This document shows, in pieces, positions 1 to 8,141 of a stretch of 64,000 nucleotides of DNA. The notes under the pieces were generated by a model, which was not told the origin of the DNA, ran no database searches, and worked only from the letters and a program-made list of their open reading frames with translations. Within the stretch, counting starts at the first letter, position 1. Every line of letters begins with the position of its first letter. The position numbers and the translations under genes were made by a program. The DNA comes from Butyrivibrio sp. (lineage in GTDB: Bacteria > Bacillota > Clostridia > Lachnospirales > Lachnospiraceae), in the NCBI RefSeq assembly GCF_015056685.1, contig NZ_SVFW01000010.1, positions 26,549-90,548 of the forward strand, in the 5' to 3' direction.

Positions 1-2
1 CA

Positions 3-857
3 GCTCCTGAAATGAGACAAATGAGTGATGTGGACATCATTATTTTTGATGAATCTCTTGATAGAGCTGCAAAGCTTTTAGAATCAAAAGGGTATGTGAA
101 CCGCGGCCTTGAGAAACATCACATGATTTTTACATCTCCTTTTGGGGTATGTGTGGAGCTTCACTGGTGCCTGTATGATCAAAATGTCGACTATGGGCAG
201 TATCTTTATTTTAAAGATACATTCAGATCACGGCTTGTAGAAAATCTTAGCTATACCTATGAATTTGGAGTTGAAGATTTTTATATTTATATGATCGCAC
301 ATATGGCTAAGCATTTCTTTGAGACAGGCTGTGGAATCCGCAATCTACTGGATATATATGTTTATACAAAAAAGTATGATAAGCAAATGGATGAAAGATA
401 CCTGACAGGTGAATTGAAAAAATGCGGACTTTATGATTTTGAAAAGAATATGAAAGTACTGTCATATATATGGATGGAACAAAGAGAATGTCCTACATTT
501 TTTGAAAATCTTTTTGAATATATGGTTCAGTGTGGGATATATGGAGAACGAAAAAATGGAGTTTGGGGACAGCTTGCAAAAGAAACTGAAGGAAATAAGG
601 CAATTTCTAAAATTCGATACTATTTTCCCTCTATAGATTTTATGAAAGAAAAATATCCATGGCTTTCAGATAAGTCATTCCTGCTCCCGATTGCATGGAT
701 ACTTCGTGGAACTTCAGGCATGTGGAGTAGCCAAAGTGGAGAACATGCCCAGCTCATAAAAAGGGCAGATAAAAGTGAAATTGAAAAGATGCTTGAAATA
801 TATCATAGGATGAATCTGGATTTTAGAAAATACAGTAAGGAAACCAAAAGTGAATAA
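3..857 (+). CDS. Nucleotidyltransferase family protein (NTP_transf_5-like), 5'-truncated by the window edge
   Basis: The reading frame is open to the left edge, and the three codons before the first ATG (position 12) read A-P-E. Together with MRQMSDVDII this matches the 'PxxRxMxDxDxLV' catalytic signature of uncharacterised nucleotidyltransferases (PF14907 type), so the true start is upstream and the ATG at 12 is internal. The hDxDh acidic pair in 'SDVDII' (residues 5-10 from that ATG) is the expected metal site. Proteins of this family accompany lasso peptide kinases in Firmicutes; in the pseudomycoidin pathway the homologue adds hexose to a phosphorylated peptide. I infer a tailoring role here because a kinase, a cyclase and a B2 protease lie downstream on the same strand. 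The gene overlaps the next by 8 nt, suggesting co-transcription. Confidence 0.75.
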   Translation, partial: APEMRQMSDVDIIIFDESLDRAAKLLESKGYVNRGLEKHHMIFTSPFGVCVELHWCLYDQNVDYGQYLYFKDTFRSRLVENLSYTYEFGVEDFYIYMIAHMAKHFFETGCGIRNLLDIYVYTKKYDKQMDERYLTGELKKCGLYDFEKNMKVLSYIWMEQRECPTFFENLFEYMVQCGIYGERKNGVWGQLAKETEGNKAISKIRYYFPSIDFMKEKYPWLSDKSFLLPIAWILRGTSGMWSSQSGEHAQLIKRADKSEIEKMLEIYHRMNLDFRKYSKETKSE

Positions 858-1761
858 GGAAATATTTCGTGGTATAAAAGCGGATGGAGTAGCGCTCTTT
901 AAGTATGGTATTTTTCGAAAGAGAATTGATAACCGCAAAGATAAAAAGAAAAAGGATTATCTGGCAATAGCATGTATTATCAAAAATGAAGGCAGATATA
1001 TAAAAGAATTCATTGAGTTTCATTTTTTGGCAGGAGTTGAAAGGATATATGTTTTTGACAATGGCTCTGAAGATGGGACGCGAGATGTTCTGGCTCCTTA
1101 TATTGAGGATGGAAGAGTTGTATATTTCTATTTTCCTGGTGAAAAAATGCAGTTTGTAGCCTATAGATATGCCGTCAGATATTGCAGAAAGTATACCAGA
1201 TGGCTTGCACTTTTGGATGCAGATGAATTTTTGTTTTCTCCTTTGGGTGATCTGAAAGATATTTTGAGAAATTATGAGAATGAAGTGGCAGTAGGAGTCA
1301 ATTGGGTAAGTTATGGACCAAGTGGACATGAAAAGCGTCCGGAGGGGCTTGTTATCGAGAATTATTACCAGACTTTTGCTGATAAAGACCATCTTTTTAA
1401 CAGGCATATAAAGAGTATAGTTGATCCTAAAAAAGTTAAGAGTATAAGATCACCTCACTTTTGCAGATATATAGGAGACAAACTTGCGGTGGATGAAAAT
1501 TATAAGCCAATTGATGGAAAGGTAAGAAATGCCCCTTATAAGTCAAGAGGTTTTACAGATAGAAACAGTGTAGAGAAACTCAGGATCAATCATTATATTA
1601 CGAAGTCTTTAGAAGATTTACGTGAAAAGGGAAAGCGCGGTTATCCTGACGGGATGCCGTCCAATGTGTACGAGGAATCGGTGCAAAGATTTGATGTGCC
1701 GCTAGTAGAAGATAAGAGTATTGTGAGATTTATTGCTCCTTTGAAGGAGAAAATTAAATAA
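850..1761 (+). CDS. Glycosyltransferase, GT92/GT2-like
   Basis: This 303-residue cytoplasmic protein starts at a GTG that overlaps the end of the upstream nucleotidyltransferase gene. Residues 40-80 carry the 'IIKNEGRYIKEFIEFH' nucleotide-sugar-binding signature followed by 'FDNGSEDGT'. The metal-binding DxD-type motif is 'LDADEF' (residues 122-127). Both are typical of GT92 (former DUF23) and related GT2 enzymes that transfer a sugar to an envelope glycan. No membrane segment is obvious. Position between a nucleotidyltransferase and a flippase suggests it builds an oligosaccharide or modifies the peptide product. The sugar and acceptor cannot be read from sequence. Confidence 0.8.
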   Translation: MNKEIFRGIKADGVALFKYGIFRKRIDNRKDKKKKDYLAIACIIKNEGRYIKEFIEFHFLAGVERIYVFDNGSEDGTRDVLAPYIEDGRVVYFYFPGEKMQFVAYRYAVRYCRKYTRWLALLDADEFLFSPLGDLKDILRNYENEVAVGVNWVSYGPSGHEKRPEGLVIENYYQTFADKDHLFNRHIKSIVDPKKVKSIRSPHFCRYIGDKLAVDENYKPIDGKVRNAPYKSRGFTDRNSVEKLRINHYITKSLEDLREKGKRGYPDGMPSNVYEESVQRFDVPLVEDKSIVRFIAPLKEKIK

Positions 1762-1780
1762 ATGGCAGGATGGTTGTGAC

Positions 1781-3307
1781 ATGGCAGTAAGTCGTTCAAA
1801 AAGAACTGTTCAAAATATGATTTTTGGATTCATGTATCAGATTGTAACTGTAGTTTTGAACTTTGTTTCCAGAACAGTTTTTATTCATACTTTAGGAGCT
1901 GAATATCTGGGGCTAAACACAATATTTTCTGATGTATTAAGCCTCTTATCAATGGCGGATTTAGGATTTGGCCTTGCCATGAGTTATAGCTTCTATAAAC
2001 CTTTGGCAGAGGGCGATAAAGAAAAGATAAAATCCCTTACGGCTTTTTTTGGGAAAGTATACAACATAATTGCTATCGCAGCGACTGTTGTGGGACTGGC
2101 GCTTACACCTTTTTTGAGATACATAATAAAAACCGAGCAACCGGTTCCTCATTTGGAAATATATTATTTCTTTGGTTTGGCAGGTGTAATTATTTCATAT
2201 CTTTTTGTGTATAAGACAACTCTTTTGGTTGCTGATCAAAAAGATTACATGATCGGTAAAATAAGAATAATAAGATCTCTTGTTGGGACAATCATTAAGA
2301 TATTTGTTCTGGTCGCATGGAAAAACTATATATTATATTTAGCTGTAAATGTAATTGTTTCATTTTGCGGGAATTTCGCTGCTTCGAGAAAAGCAATAAA
2401 GGAATATCCATATATCAGGGATCTTAAAAGTGCAAAAGAATTAGATAAAGAAAGTAAACACAACATATTTGCAACACTAAGATCCATTATGCTTTACAAA
2501 TTAGGAATGCTCCTTTTCCACTACACGGATAATATTCTTATATCCATGCTGTTGGGAGCAGCTGTTGTAGGTGTTTTCTCCAATTATTGGATGCTCAGCA
2601 CAAGGCTTATTTTGGTTGAACAGATAGTATTTGCGTCCATGGTGGCCAGCGTTGGAAACCTTATGGTAAAGGAGTCAGAAAAAAAGAGATTGGAAGTTTT
2701 TGATTCCATGATGTCTATAAGCTATATTTTTTGTGGAATACTGACATGCGTTTACGGACTTGTAGCAGATGACATGGTTCATGTATGGCTTGGCAATGAG
2801 TTTCAGGTATCTACTTCAGTGGTAATAGCAATTGCGCTTAACACATATTTTACCAGCGTACTTCATCCTGTAGCTATTATCAGAGAAGCAGCAGGTATTT
2901 ACAATAAAGTAAAGTACTGTATTATGTTTGGCTCTATTCTTAACATTGTTTTGTCAATTGTTCTTGGATTAAAGCTTGGGTTGGTAGGAATAATACTTGC
3001 ATCAGTCATTTCGAGAATTGCTTCATATTATTGGTTTGAGCCTGTTGTCATTTATCGTGACTTCTTTGGAGGAGGTTGCATAAAATTCTTTTTTGAGCTG
3101 TTTAAAAATTTTATATTGGTTCTGGTGGTTATTTTGGTGCTGCACTTAATTTCAAGAAATTTCGTTCCTGGTAACTGGTTTGAACTAATTATAAAAGGTG
3201 GGATAATTGGCGTGATCTGCACCATCATTTTTATGGGAGCATATATCAGAACGCCCGGAGCTCAGAATATTATCGTGAAGATTAAAAGTCTTTTAGGAAG
3301 GAACTAG
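1781..3307 (+). CDS. Wzx-like polysaccharide/oligosaccharide flippase
   Basis: This 508-residue integral membrane protein has roughly 12-14 hydrophobic helices spread through its length. The N-terminus (SRSKRTVQNMIFGF, then 'TLGAEYLGLNTIFSDVLSLL') is typical of the MATE/MVF superfamily members annotated as sugar translocases or polysaccharide biosynthesis proteins in Firmicutes. Such proteins flip lipid-linked glycans across the cytoplasmic membrane. It sits 19 nt after the GT gene and 4 nt before the glycerophosphotransferase-like gene, consistent with one envelope-glycan operon. Its presence within a RiPP locus is unusual. The alternative is an unrelated capsule function that merely neighbours the peptide genes. 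Confidence 0.82.
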   Translation: MAVSRSKRTVQNMIFGFMYQIVTVVLNFVSRTVFIHTLGAEYLGLNTIFSDVLSLLSMADLGFGLAMSYSFYKPLAEGDKEKIKSLTAFFGKVYNIIAIAATVVGLALTPFLRYIIKTEQPVPHLEIYYFFGLAGVIISYLFVYKTTLLVADQKDYMIGKIRIIRSLVGTIIKIFVLVAWKNYILYLAVNVIVSFCGNFAASRKAIKEYPYIRDLKSAKELDKESKHNIFATLRSIMLYKLGMLLFHYTDNILISMLLGAAVVGVFSNYWMLSTRLILVEQIVFASMVASVGNLMVKESEKKRLEVFDSMMSISYIFCGILTCVYGLVADDMVHVWLGNEFQVSTSVVIAIALNTYFTSVLHPVAIIREAAGIYNKVKYCIMFGSILNIVLSIVLGLKLGLVGIILASVISRIASYYWFEPVVIYRDFFGGGCIKFFFELFKNFILVLVVILVLHLISRNFVPGNWFELIIKGGIIGVICTIIFMGAYIRTPGAQNIIVKIKSLLGRN

Positions 3308-3311
3308 TGTA

Positions 3312-4400
3312 ATGAAACGGAAGCTAAAGGTATTTGCATTTAAGCTTATAAGAGTCATTGGAAGATTCTTCTATAGAAGACGAATATGGCTTATTAACGA
3401 TAGGGCTATGCTGGCAGGAGATAATGGAGAAGCGTTTTTTAGATTTCTTTCTAATAAGGATGTTGATGCTGTTTTTGCCATAAAAAGAAAGAGTCCTGAT
3501 TATGAGAGAGTAAAAAAATACGGTGAAGTTGTTGAATATGAATCATTAAAACATAAATTTTTATCAAGTGTTTGCGATTGTCATATAGGTTCGATCACTA
3601 TACATATGGATGATCATGAAGAGGCACCTCAGATATTCTTGCAGCATGGGGTTATATTCAGTGATTGTTCGAGCTATCTAAATCCTGCAAGCCATGACAA
3701 ATTCTATATATTAACAAGTGCTGAAAAGGAAAAAAATGGTCTATGCACTGGCAGATATACAATAAAAAATGACAATATCTGGCTTACAGGGCTGCCAAGA
3801 TTTGATTACTTAAATGATAACTCGAAAAAAAAGATAGTAATTATTTTTTCATGGAGGACAGATATTCCATTGCTGACCCGTGAAGAAGTGCTGAATTCTT
3901 TATATGTAAGGACTATTCTTAGAATTTTTGATGATGAAAGAATAAACAGGGTGTTAAAGGATGCAGGGTATGAATTATATATAAAACTTCATCCTGAAGT
4001 TCAAATACTTGAAAGTATTCTTCCAGAGAGGATTAAAAACAGAATTTACAGAGAATCATTTAATAAATTATATGAAGAAGCCTCTTTACTAATAACGGAT
4101 TATTCTTCAGCAATTTCTGATTTTGTTTATTTGAATAAACCTGTTCTTTACTATCATTTTGATAATGGTGAATATTATAATGGCCCATTTAAAGCAAAAG
4201 GTGATTATGACTATGAAAAAGATGGTTTTGGTCCGGTGACTTATTCATTTGATGATTTTGCAAATGAACTGGAAAAAATAATAAATAACCATTGCATAAT
4301 GGAAAAAAAATATAAGGATCGTGTAGATAAGTTTTTTGCATATCATGATCGGAACAATTGTGAGAGAGTTTACCAGAACATTAAGAGACTAATAGGATGA
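3312..4400 (+). CDS. CDP-glycerol glycerophosphotransferase (TagF/TagB-like) family protein
   Basis: This 362-residue protein has the hallmarks of the Glyphos_transf family: 'FLQHG' (109-113), 'IKLHPE' (224-229) and 'LLITDYSSAISDF' (259-271), the last two matching the conserved CDP-glycerol-binding His and Asp/Ser residues. Family members transfer glycerol- or ribitol-phosphate to teichoic acid primers or capsules. Its stop codon overlaps the start of the peptide kinase gene in an ATGA arrangement (4397-4400), implying translational coupling. No complete teichoic acid pathway (tagA, tagD, tagO) is visible in this window, so the acceptor may be a peptide-linked phosphate or glycan. That acceptor is my inference. 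Confidence 0.83.
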   Translation: MKRKLKVFAFKLIRVIGRFFYRRRIWLINDRAMLAGDNGEAFFRFLSNKDVDAVFAIKRKSPDYERVKKYGEVVEYESLKHKFLSSVCDCHIGSITIHMDDHEEAPQIFLQHGVIFSDCSSYLNPASHDKFYILTSAEKEKNGLCTGRYTIKNDNIWLTGLPRFDYLNDNSKKKIVIIFSWRTDIPLLTREEVLNSLYVRTILRIFDDERINRVLKDAGYELYIKLHPEVQILESILPERIKNRIYRESFNKLYEEASLLITDYSSAISDFVYLNKPVLYYHFDNGEYYNGPFKAKGDYDYEKDGFGPVTYSFDDFANELEKIINNHCIMEKKYKDRVDKFFAYHDRNNCERVYQNIKRLIG

Positions 4401-5341
4401 GTTTTTATTATAAGGCGTATGGATTAAATATACATTCAAATATTGAGTTTTCTCAGTTGCTCACTGTAAATGTCACAGATGATAAAGCTGATTTAGATAT
4501 AAGTGTTGAAGAAAGCGAAATTCTGTCTGTGGACGGAAAGACAGAGCTTGTAGGTAAGCCTTTTTACGGAAAGACAATATCAGGGCAATGGTTTATTAAC
4601 CAGGTAGGTAAATTCCTTGTTGAAACTAAAAATGGAAAATCTAATATAAAATGTACTAAGTACAAAGACGCGGACTTAGATATTGTTAAATGTTTTGTTT
4701 TAGGAATCTGTATTGCCATAGTTTTTACGCAGAGAAAGAAAATAGTTTTGCATGGTAGTTCACTTATGTATAAGGGCTGTACTTTCATGATATGTGGAGA
4801 CAGCGGAGCAGGTAAATCTACTCTTTCTACAGCATTTATAGAGAATGGAGCACTGCTTTTAGCAGATGACATATCTGTTCTTGATGAGGAAAATGGCGAA
4901 ATATATACCTTTCCCGGATTCCCTGAGCAAAAGCTCTGTAAGGATGCTGTACTAAGGCAAAAATATGAAATTGAAAAGCTTAGATTTATAAATGATGAAA
5001 AGGGAAAATATGGTGTAAACAGAACCAATGTTTTTGCAGATGAAAAGAAGAAAGCAAATGTTATGTTTGTGATTCACTCTAAACATGCCAAGGACATGGA
5101 TAACAGCATGATCCAAAATGGGATTGTTGCTTATGAAGTATGCGGCGCAGATAAAGTCAATGCCATAACAGATTGCTTTTTTCTCAGAGAACTCTATGGA
5201 GATATTTTACTTCTGCCACCTGATGAAATGGAGAAATGTTTTAAGATGGCAAAGCAGATGAAGATAGTTGATATAACAAGAGATAGAAATAAAGATACTT
5301 TAAAACAGTTGAAAGATATTATTATAGACAATTTGTTTTGA
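4397..5341 (+). CDS. HPr-kinase-like peptide serine kinase of a lasso peptide locus
   Basis: This 314-residue protein resembles the C-terminal kinase domain of HprK. It has 'VLHGSSL' (117-123), a P-loop 'GDSGAGKST' (134-142) and 'LLADD' (154-158) as the following acidic motif. It lacks the N-terminal HprK regulatory domain and has no HPr neighbours, and a cyclase gene follows 24 nt later. Homologues in the paeninodin and pseudomycoidin loci phosphorylate the C-terminal residue of the lasso precursor. The precursor encoded here ends in Pro rather than Ser, so the phosphorylation site must differ or the true substrate may be another peptide. A paralogue lies at 23828-24748. Confidence 0.85.
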   Translation: MSFYYKAYGLNIHSNIEFSQLLTVNVTDDKADLDISVEESEILSVDGKTELVGKPFYGKTISGQWFINQVGKFLVETKNGKSNIKCTKYKDADLDIVKCFVLGICIAIVFTQRKKIVLHGSSLMYKGCTFMICGDSGAGKSTLSTAFIENGALLLADDISVLDEENGEIYTFPGFPEQKLCKDAVLRQKYEIEKLRFINDEKGKYGVNRTNVFADEKKKANVMFVIHSKHAKDMDNSMIQNGIVAYEVCGADKVNAITDCFFLRELYGDILLLPPDEMEKCFKMAKQMKIVDITRDRNKDTLKQLKDIIIDNLF

Positions 5342-5365
5342 TTTAGATAACAGGGGAGAAAAGTT

Positions 5366-7342
5366 TTGTCGGCGATTTGGGGATGTATAAGCAGGAAAAA
5401 CAACAGAATAGATGATTTAAGCCAGAAGATGAAAGAAACATATCTTGAATGTGCAATTGACAGATATGATGAGAAGTTTTTTGACGGGGGCTTTTTTGCT
5501 TGTGGTCTTCAGTATTTTAATTGCAGGTCGAGAAAAGATATTCTTCCTATATATGATGTCCAAAATGGACTTATTTTTACCGCGGACATTATACTTAATA
5601 ACAGGGATAATACAGTCTTTGAAATTTCCAATGAACTTAAAACTAATAATGGATTAAGCCTTGCTTTTTTGAATGAAACTTATAGTGAGATGTCTCTTAA
5701 TGAAATACCGGACGGGGCATTAGCTTATTTGGCATGGCTGATTTGGAGAGAGAAGTTTGTTGATCATATCCAGGGGCTTTTTGCTATAGCTATATATGAT
5801 ATGACAAAGAAAGAATTTTTTCTTTTCTCTGACCATATGTGCAATAGAAGTATTTACTATTTCGTAAATGATGATATGCTCTTGTTTTCAACTCTTCCAA
5901 GGGCAATCTTGGAGGTGATGCCGAAGGAATTAAAGGGAATCAATGAAAAGTGGTTTGTAGCATGTGAAGCTGATAGTATGCCTCAAATGTATTATTTTCC
6001 TTCGCTTACCCCTTTTGATAATGTATATCAGTTAACAAGGGGAGAACTTTTAAAGGTAAAAATTTGTGCTGAAAATAAGGGTTTTACCAAAAGAATAGTT
6101 GATTATTGGAATCCAAAATTTAAAAGAAATAAAGGTCATGGTCTTAATTATAAAGATATATTTATAAATACTTTCACGGAATGTGTAAAAGATACTATTG
6201 ATACAGATGGGGATGTTGCTATCGCTTTAAGCGGTGGCCTTGATTCTACTTCCGTTTGTGCTATTGCTGCGAGGCTTTTAGCAAAGCAGAATAAGAAAAT
6301 ATATTCATATACATCTGTTCCACTACCGGGGTATAAAAGTGACTATGATGCTTCTGTTGTGGTTGATGAATCAGAAGGTGTCAGAAAAATGTGCCAGATG
6401 TATGACAATATTGTTCCTGAGTTTGCTGCTTGTGAAGAAAAGAGTGCTTTTACTGAAATGGAAAGGCTTGTCCATATGCTTGCTATTCCGGTTAAAGTGT
6501 GTAGTAATGCGGTCTGGATAGATGAAATTCAGCAAAGAGCCCGCAAGAGAAAGTGCAGAGTGTTTCTTAACGGACATTTTGGAAATTCGACTGTCTCAAA
6601 TGGAGGAGTCCTTGGCAGAGTATGTGATGAGATATTATGTGGAAACTTTTTTGAGGCCAAAAGACAGCTCGCATATTATGGAGAAAAGCACGGAATAACC
6701 CGAAAAGAACTTGTATGCGGTACGCTAAGACAGTTATTAAAAGGAATTTTTCTAATCCTTAACTGTGACAGGGCTTTTATTAATAGTTTCGATGACAGGT
6801 ATATTAAGAAAGGCCTTGTTAATAAGCATAAAATAATTAGCTACCAAAGAAAAACATATTTAAGGCTGGGGTACTCAGAACTAAGAAGCAGAAAGAATGT
6901 TATGGCGTTTGTTTTGGATAAAGCTGCACTACAGAATGTATGTGTTTATGATACGGCTTTTAGCCTCTATTATGGGATCATAACAAGGGATCCTACCAAA
7001 GATAAGAGAATTGTGGAGCTTGTAGGAAACATGCCTTCTTGCGAATTTGCAGATAAGGGAATTGAAAGACGGCTTATAAGAAAATACATGGCTGGTTTCA
7101 TTCCTGATTCCATACGTATGGAAGATAGAAAAGTAGGTCGACAGTCAGCGGATATGACTTACAGACTTGGAAAAATTGGTGAAAAGAGTATAAATACTGA
7201 TCCTAAATCAAAGATTTATAAATATTTTGATATATTTGAGGTAAAGAAGTTATTTGATAGTGATATTACAAAAGACAATGCGACAGATATTGTGCGTATT
7301 ATGGTAGCTGATAAATTTTTGGAAGAGTTTGGATGTGTCTGA
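5366..7342 (+). CDS. Lasso peptide cyclase (asparagine synthase-like, C protein)
   Basis: This 658-residue protein starts at a TTG preceded by 'aggggagaa'. It has a glutaminase-like N-terminal domain beginning MSAIWGCISR, in which the catalytic Cys2 of true asparagine synthetases is Ser. The C-terminal ATP-pyrophosphatase domain has the PP-loop SGGLDS at residues 289-294. These features are those of lasso peptide macrolactam synthetases, which adenylate an Asp/Glu side chain so that the core N-terminus closes an isopeptide ring. The kinase upstream, and the precursor and B2 protease downstream, support this over primary asparagine synthesis. A paralogue is at 24752-26680. Confidence 0.88.
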   Translation: MSAIWGCISRKNNRIDDLSQKMKETYLECAIDRYDEKFFDGGFFACGLQYFNCRSRKDILPIYDVQNGLIFTADIILNNRDNTVFEISNELKTNNGLSLAFLNETYSEMSLNEIPDGALAYLAWLIWREKFVDHIQGLFAIAIYDMTKKEFFLFSDHMCNRSIYYFVNDDMLLFSTLPRAILEVMPKELKGINEKWFVACEADSMPQMYYFPSLTPFDNVYQLTRGELLKVKICAENKGFTKRIVDYWNPKFKRNKGHGLNYKDIFINTFTECVKDTIDTDGDVAIALSGGLDSTSVCAIAARLLAKQNKKIYSYTSVPLPGYKSDYDASVVVDESEGVRKMCQMYDNIVPEFAACEEKSAFTEMERLVHMLAIPVKVCSNAVWIDEIQQRARKRKCRVFLNGHFGNSTVSNGGVLGRVCDEILCGNFFEAKRQLAYYGEKHGITRKELVCGTLRQLLKGIFLILNCDRAFINSFDDRYIKKGLVNKHKIISYQRKTYLRLGYSELRSRKNVMAFVLDKAALQNVCVYDTAFSLYYGIITRDPTKDKRIVELVGNMPSCEFADKGIERRLIRKYMAGFIPDSIRMEDRKVGRQSADMTYRLGKIGEKSINTDPKSKIYKYFDIFEVKKLFDSDITKDNATDIVRIMVADKFLEEFGCV

Positions 7343-7347
7343 TGAAT

Positions 7348-7375
7348 AAAAAAAGACCATGATGACCATGGCCTT
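7348..7375 (-). terminator. Rho-independent terminator of the minus-strand precursor gene
   Basis: Read on the minus strand, 'aaggccatg' pairs with 'catggtctt' (nine positions, one mismatch) around a 5-nt loop and is followed by seven T residues. It lies 10 nt after the stop codon of the precursor gene. On the plus strand no T-run follows, so it should not stop transcripts running from the cyclase into the B2 gene. Confidence 0.75.
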
Positions 7376-7384
7376 GGTGATGGG

Positions 7385-7570
7385 TTATGGATTAATCGGA
7401 TCTACGATGTCTTTTCTGTTATCGGTATTCATTCCGGTGCCGCTGAAAGAATGGTAAAGATTTCCATCCTGAGCTCTGAATGTATAGTCAGGATTAATTT
7501 GAATAGCAGAACCACGAGCGGTTTTATTTATATCAAGTTCTTCAATGATAGGTTTATTCCAAGTTTTCAT
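7385..7570 (-). CDS. Lasso-like RiPP precursor peptide 1 (61 aa)
   Basis: The start is the ATG at 7568-7570 because GGAGG (7578-7582) lies 7 nt upstream; the in-frame ATG at 7574-7576 is only 1 nt from it. The peptide begins MKTWNKPIIEELDINKTARG, a leader very like those of paeninodin-type lasso precursors, with K6-P7 and T17. If T17 is the conserved penultimate leader Thr, the core starts at R19 and D28 is residue 10. Starting at G20 puts D28 at position 9, a permitted ring size. The predicted core is about 42 residues, with the C-terminus PINP and no Cys. It is encoded opposite to all its neighbours, between the cyclase and B2 genes, with its own ribosome binding site and terminator. Confidence 0.72.
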   Translation of the reverse strand: MKTWNKPIIEELDINKTARGSAIQINPDYTFRAQDGNLYHSFSGTGMNTDNRKDIVDPINP

Positions 7571-7679
7571 AAACATTCCTCCGTACACAAATAGCTTATA
7601 AAAAAAAGCTAGCATTTTAAAGAGCTTGTGTAAAGAATTCTAACAAAAATGAAAGAATTAATTATTGCAAAGGTGTTTT

Positions 7680-8141
7680 ATGGGACTTTTTTCTAGAGGA
7701 TACAGATTTTTACGATACAACGAGCATAAAAGAGAAACATTAAAAGCATATTTTTGGTCTGGGGTTTACAGGTATCAGATTCTTTATAAACCAAGTAAAG
7801 AGCTTAAGCCCAAATGGGGGATTGCAGGTGAAGAATCATCAAGAAATGCTTCATTTGACAACTACAGATATGCAAAAAAGGTCTCGTACGCTGTAAATCA
7901 GGTGTGCAGCAAGACAAAATGGGAGAGTAAGTGCCTTGTAAGAGCACTTACAGCTCAGAAACTATTGGCGGATAAAGGTATTGATTCCACTTTATATCTT
8001 GGATGCAAGGAAGATGAGAACAAAAAAATGATTGCCCACGCATGGATTAGGTGTGGAGAAGCATATGTAACGGGTGGCAATGGTACTGCTGATGGTTATG
8101 CAGTAGTAGAAAAGTTCAGGGCTGGAATAAATAATGAGTAA
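7680..8141 (+). CDS. Lasso peptide leader protease B2 (McjB C-terminal/transglutaminase-like)
   Basis: The start is the ATG at 7680, preceded by 'aaaggtg', giving 153 residues; an upstream in-frame start at 7665 has no such site. The C-terminal half has the papain/transglutaminase-like catalytic pair: Cys85 in 'SKCLVRALTAQ' and His120 in 'IAHAWIR'. This matches stand-alone B2 proteins, which remove the leader once a separate RRE (B1) protein has delivered the precursor. An Asp about 12 residues after His, present in McjB, is not evident; a Gly occupies that point. No B1/RRE gene is visible in the window. The gene overlaps the ABC exporter gene by 8 nt. Confidence 0.87.
   Translation: MGLFSRGYRFLRYNEHKRETLKAYFWSGVYRYQILYKPSKELKPKWGIAGEESSRNASFDNYRYAKKVSYAVNQVCSKTKWESKCLVRALTAQKLLADKGIDSTLYLGCKEDENKKMIAHAWIRCGEAYVTGGNGTADGYAVVEKFRAGINNE

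Noticed and set aside
823..1407. 194-residue minus-strand frame
   Set aside because: It runs antisense to the well-supported GT92-like gene, has no domain and no good ribosome binding site.
5366..7342. Primary-metabolism asparagine synthetase B
   Set aside because: The catalytic Cys after Met is Ser, and the neighbours are lasso kinase, precursor, B2 protease and exporter.
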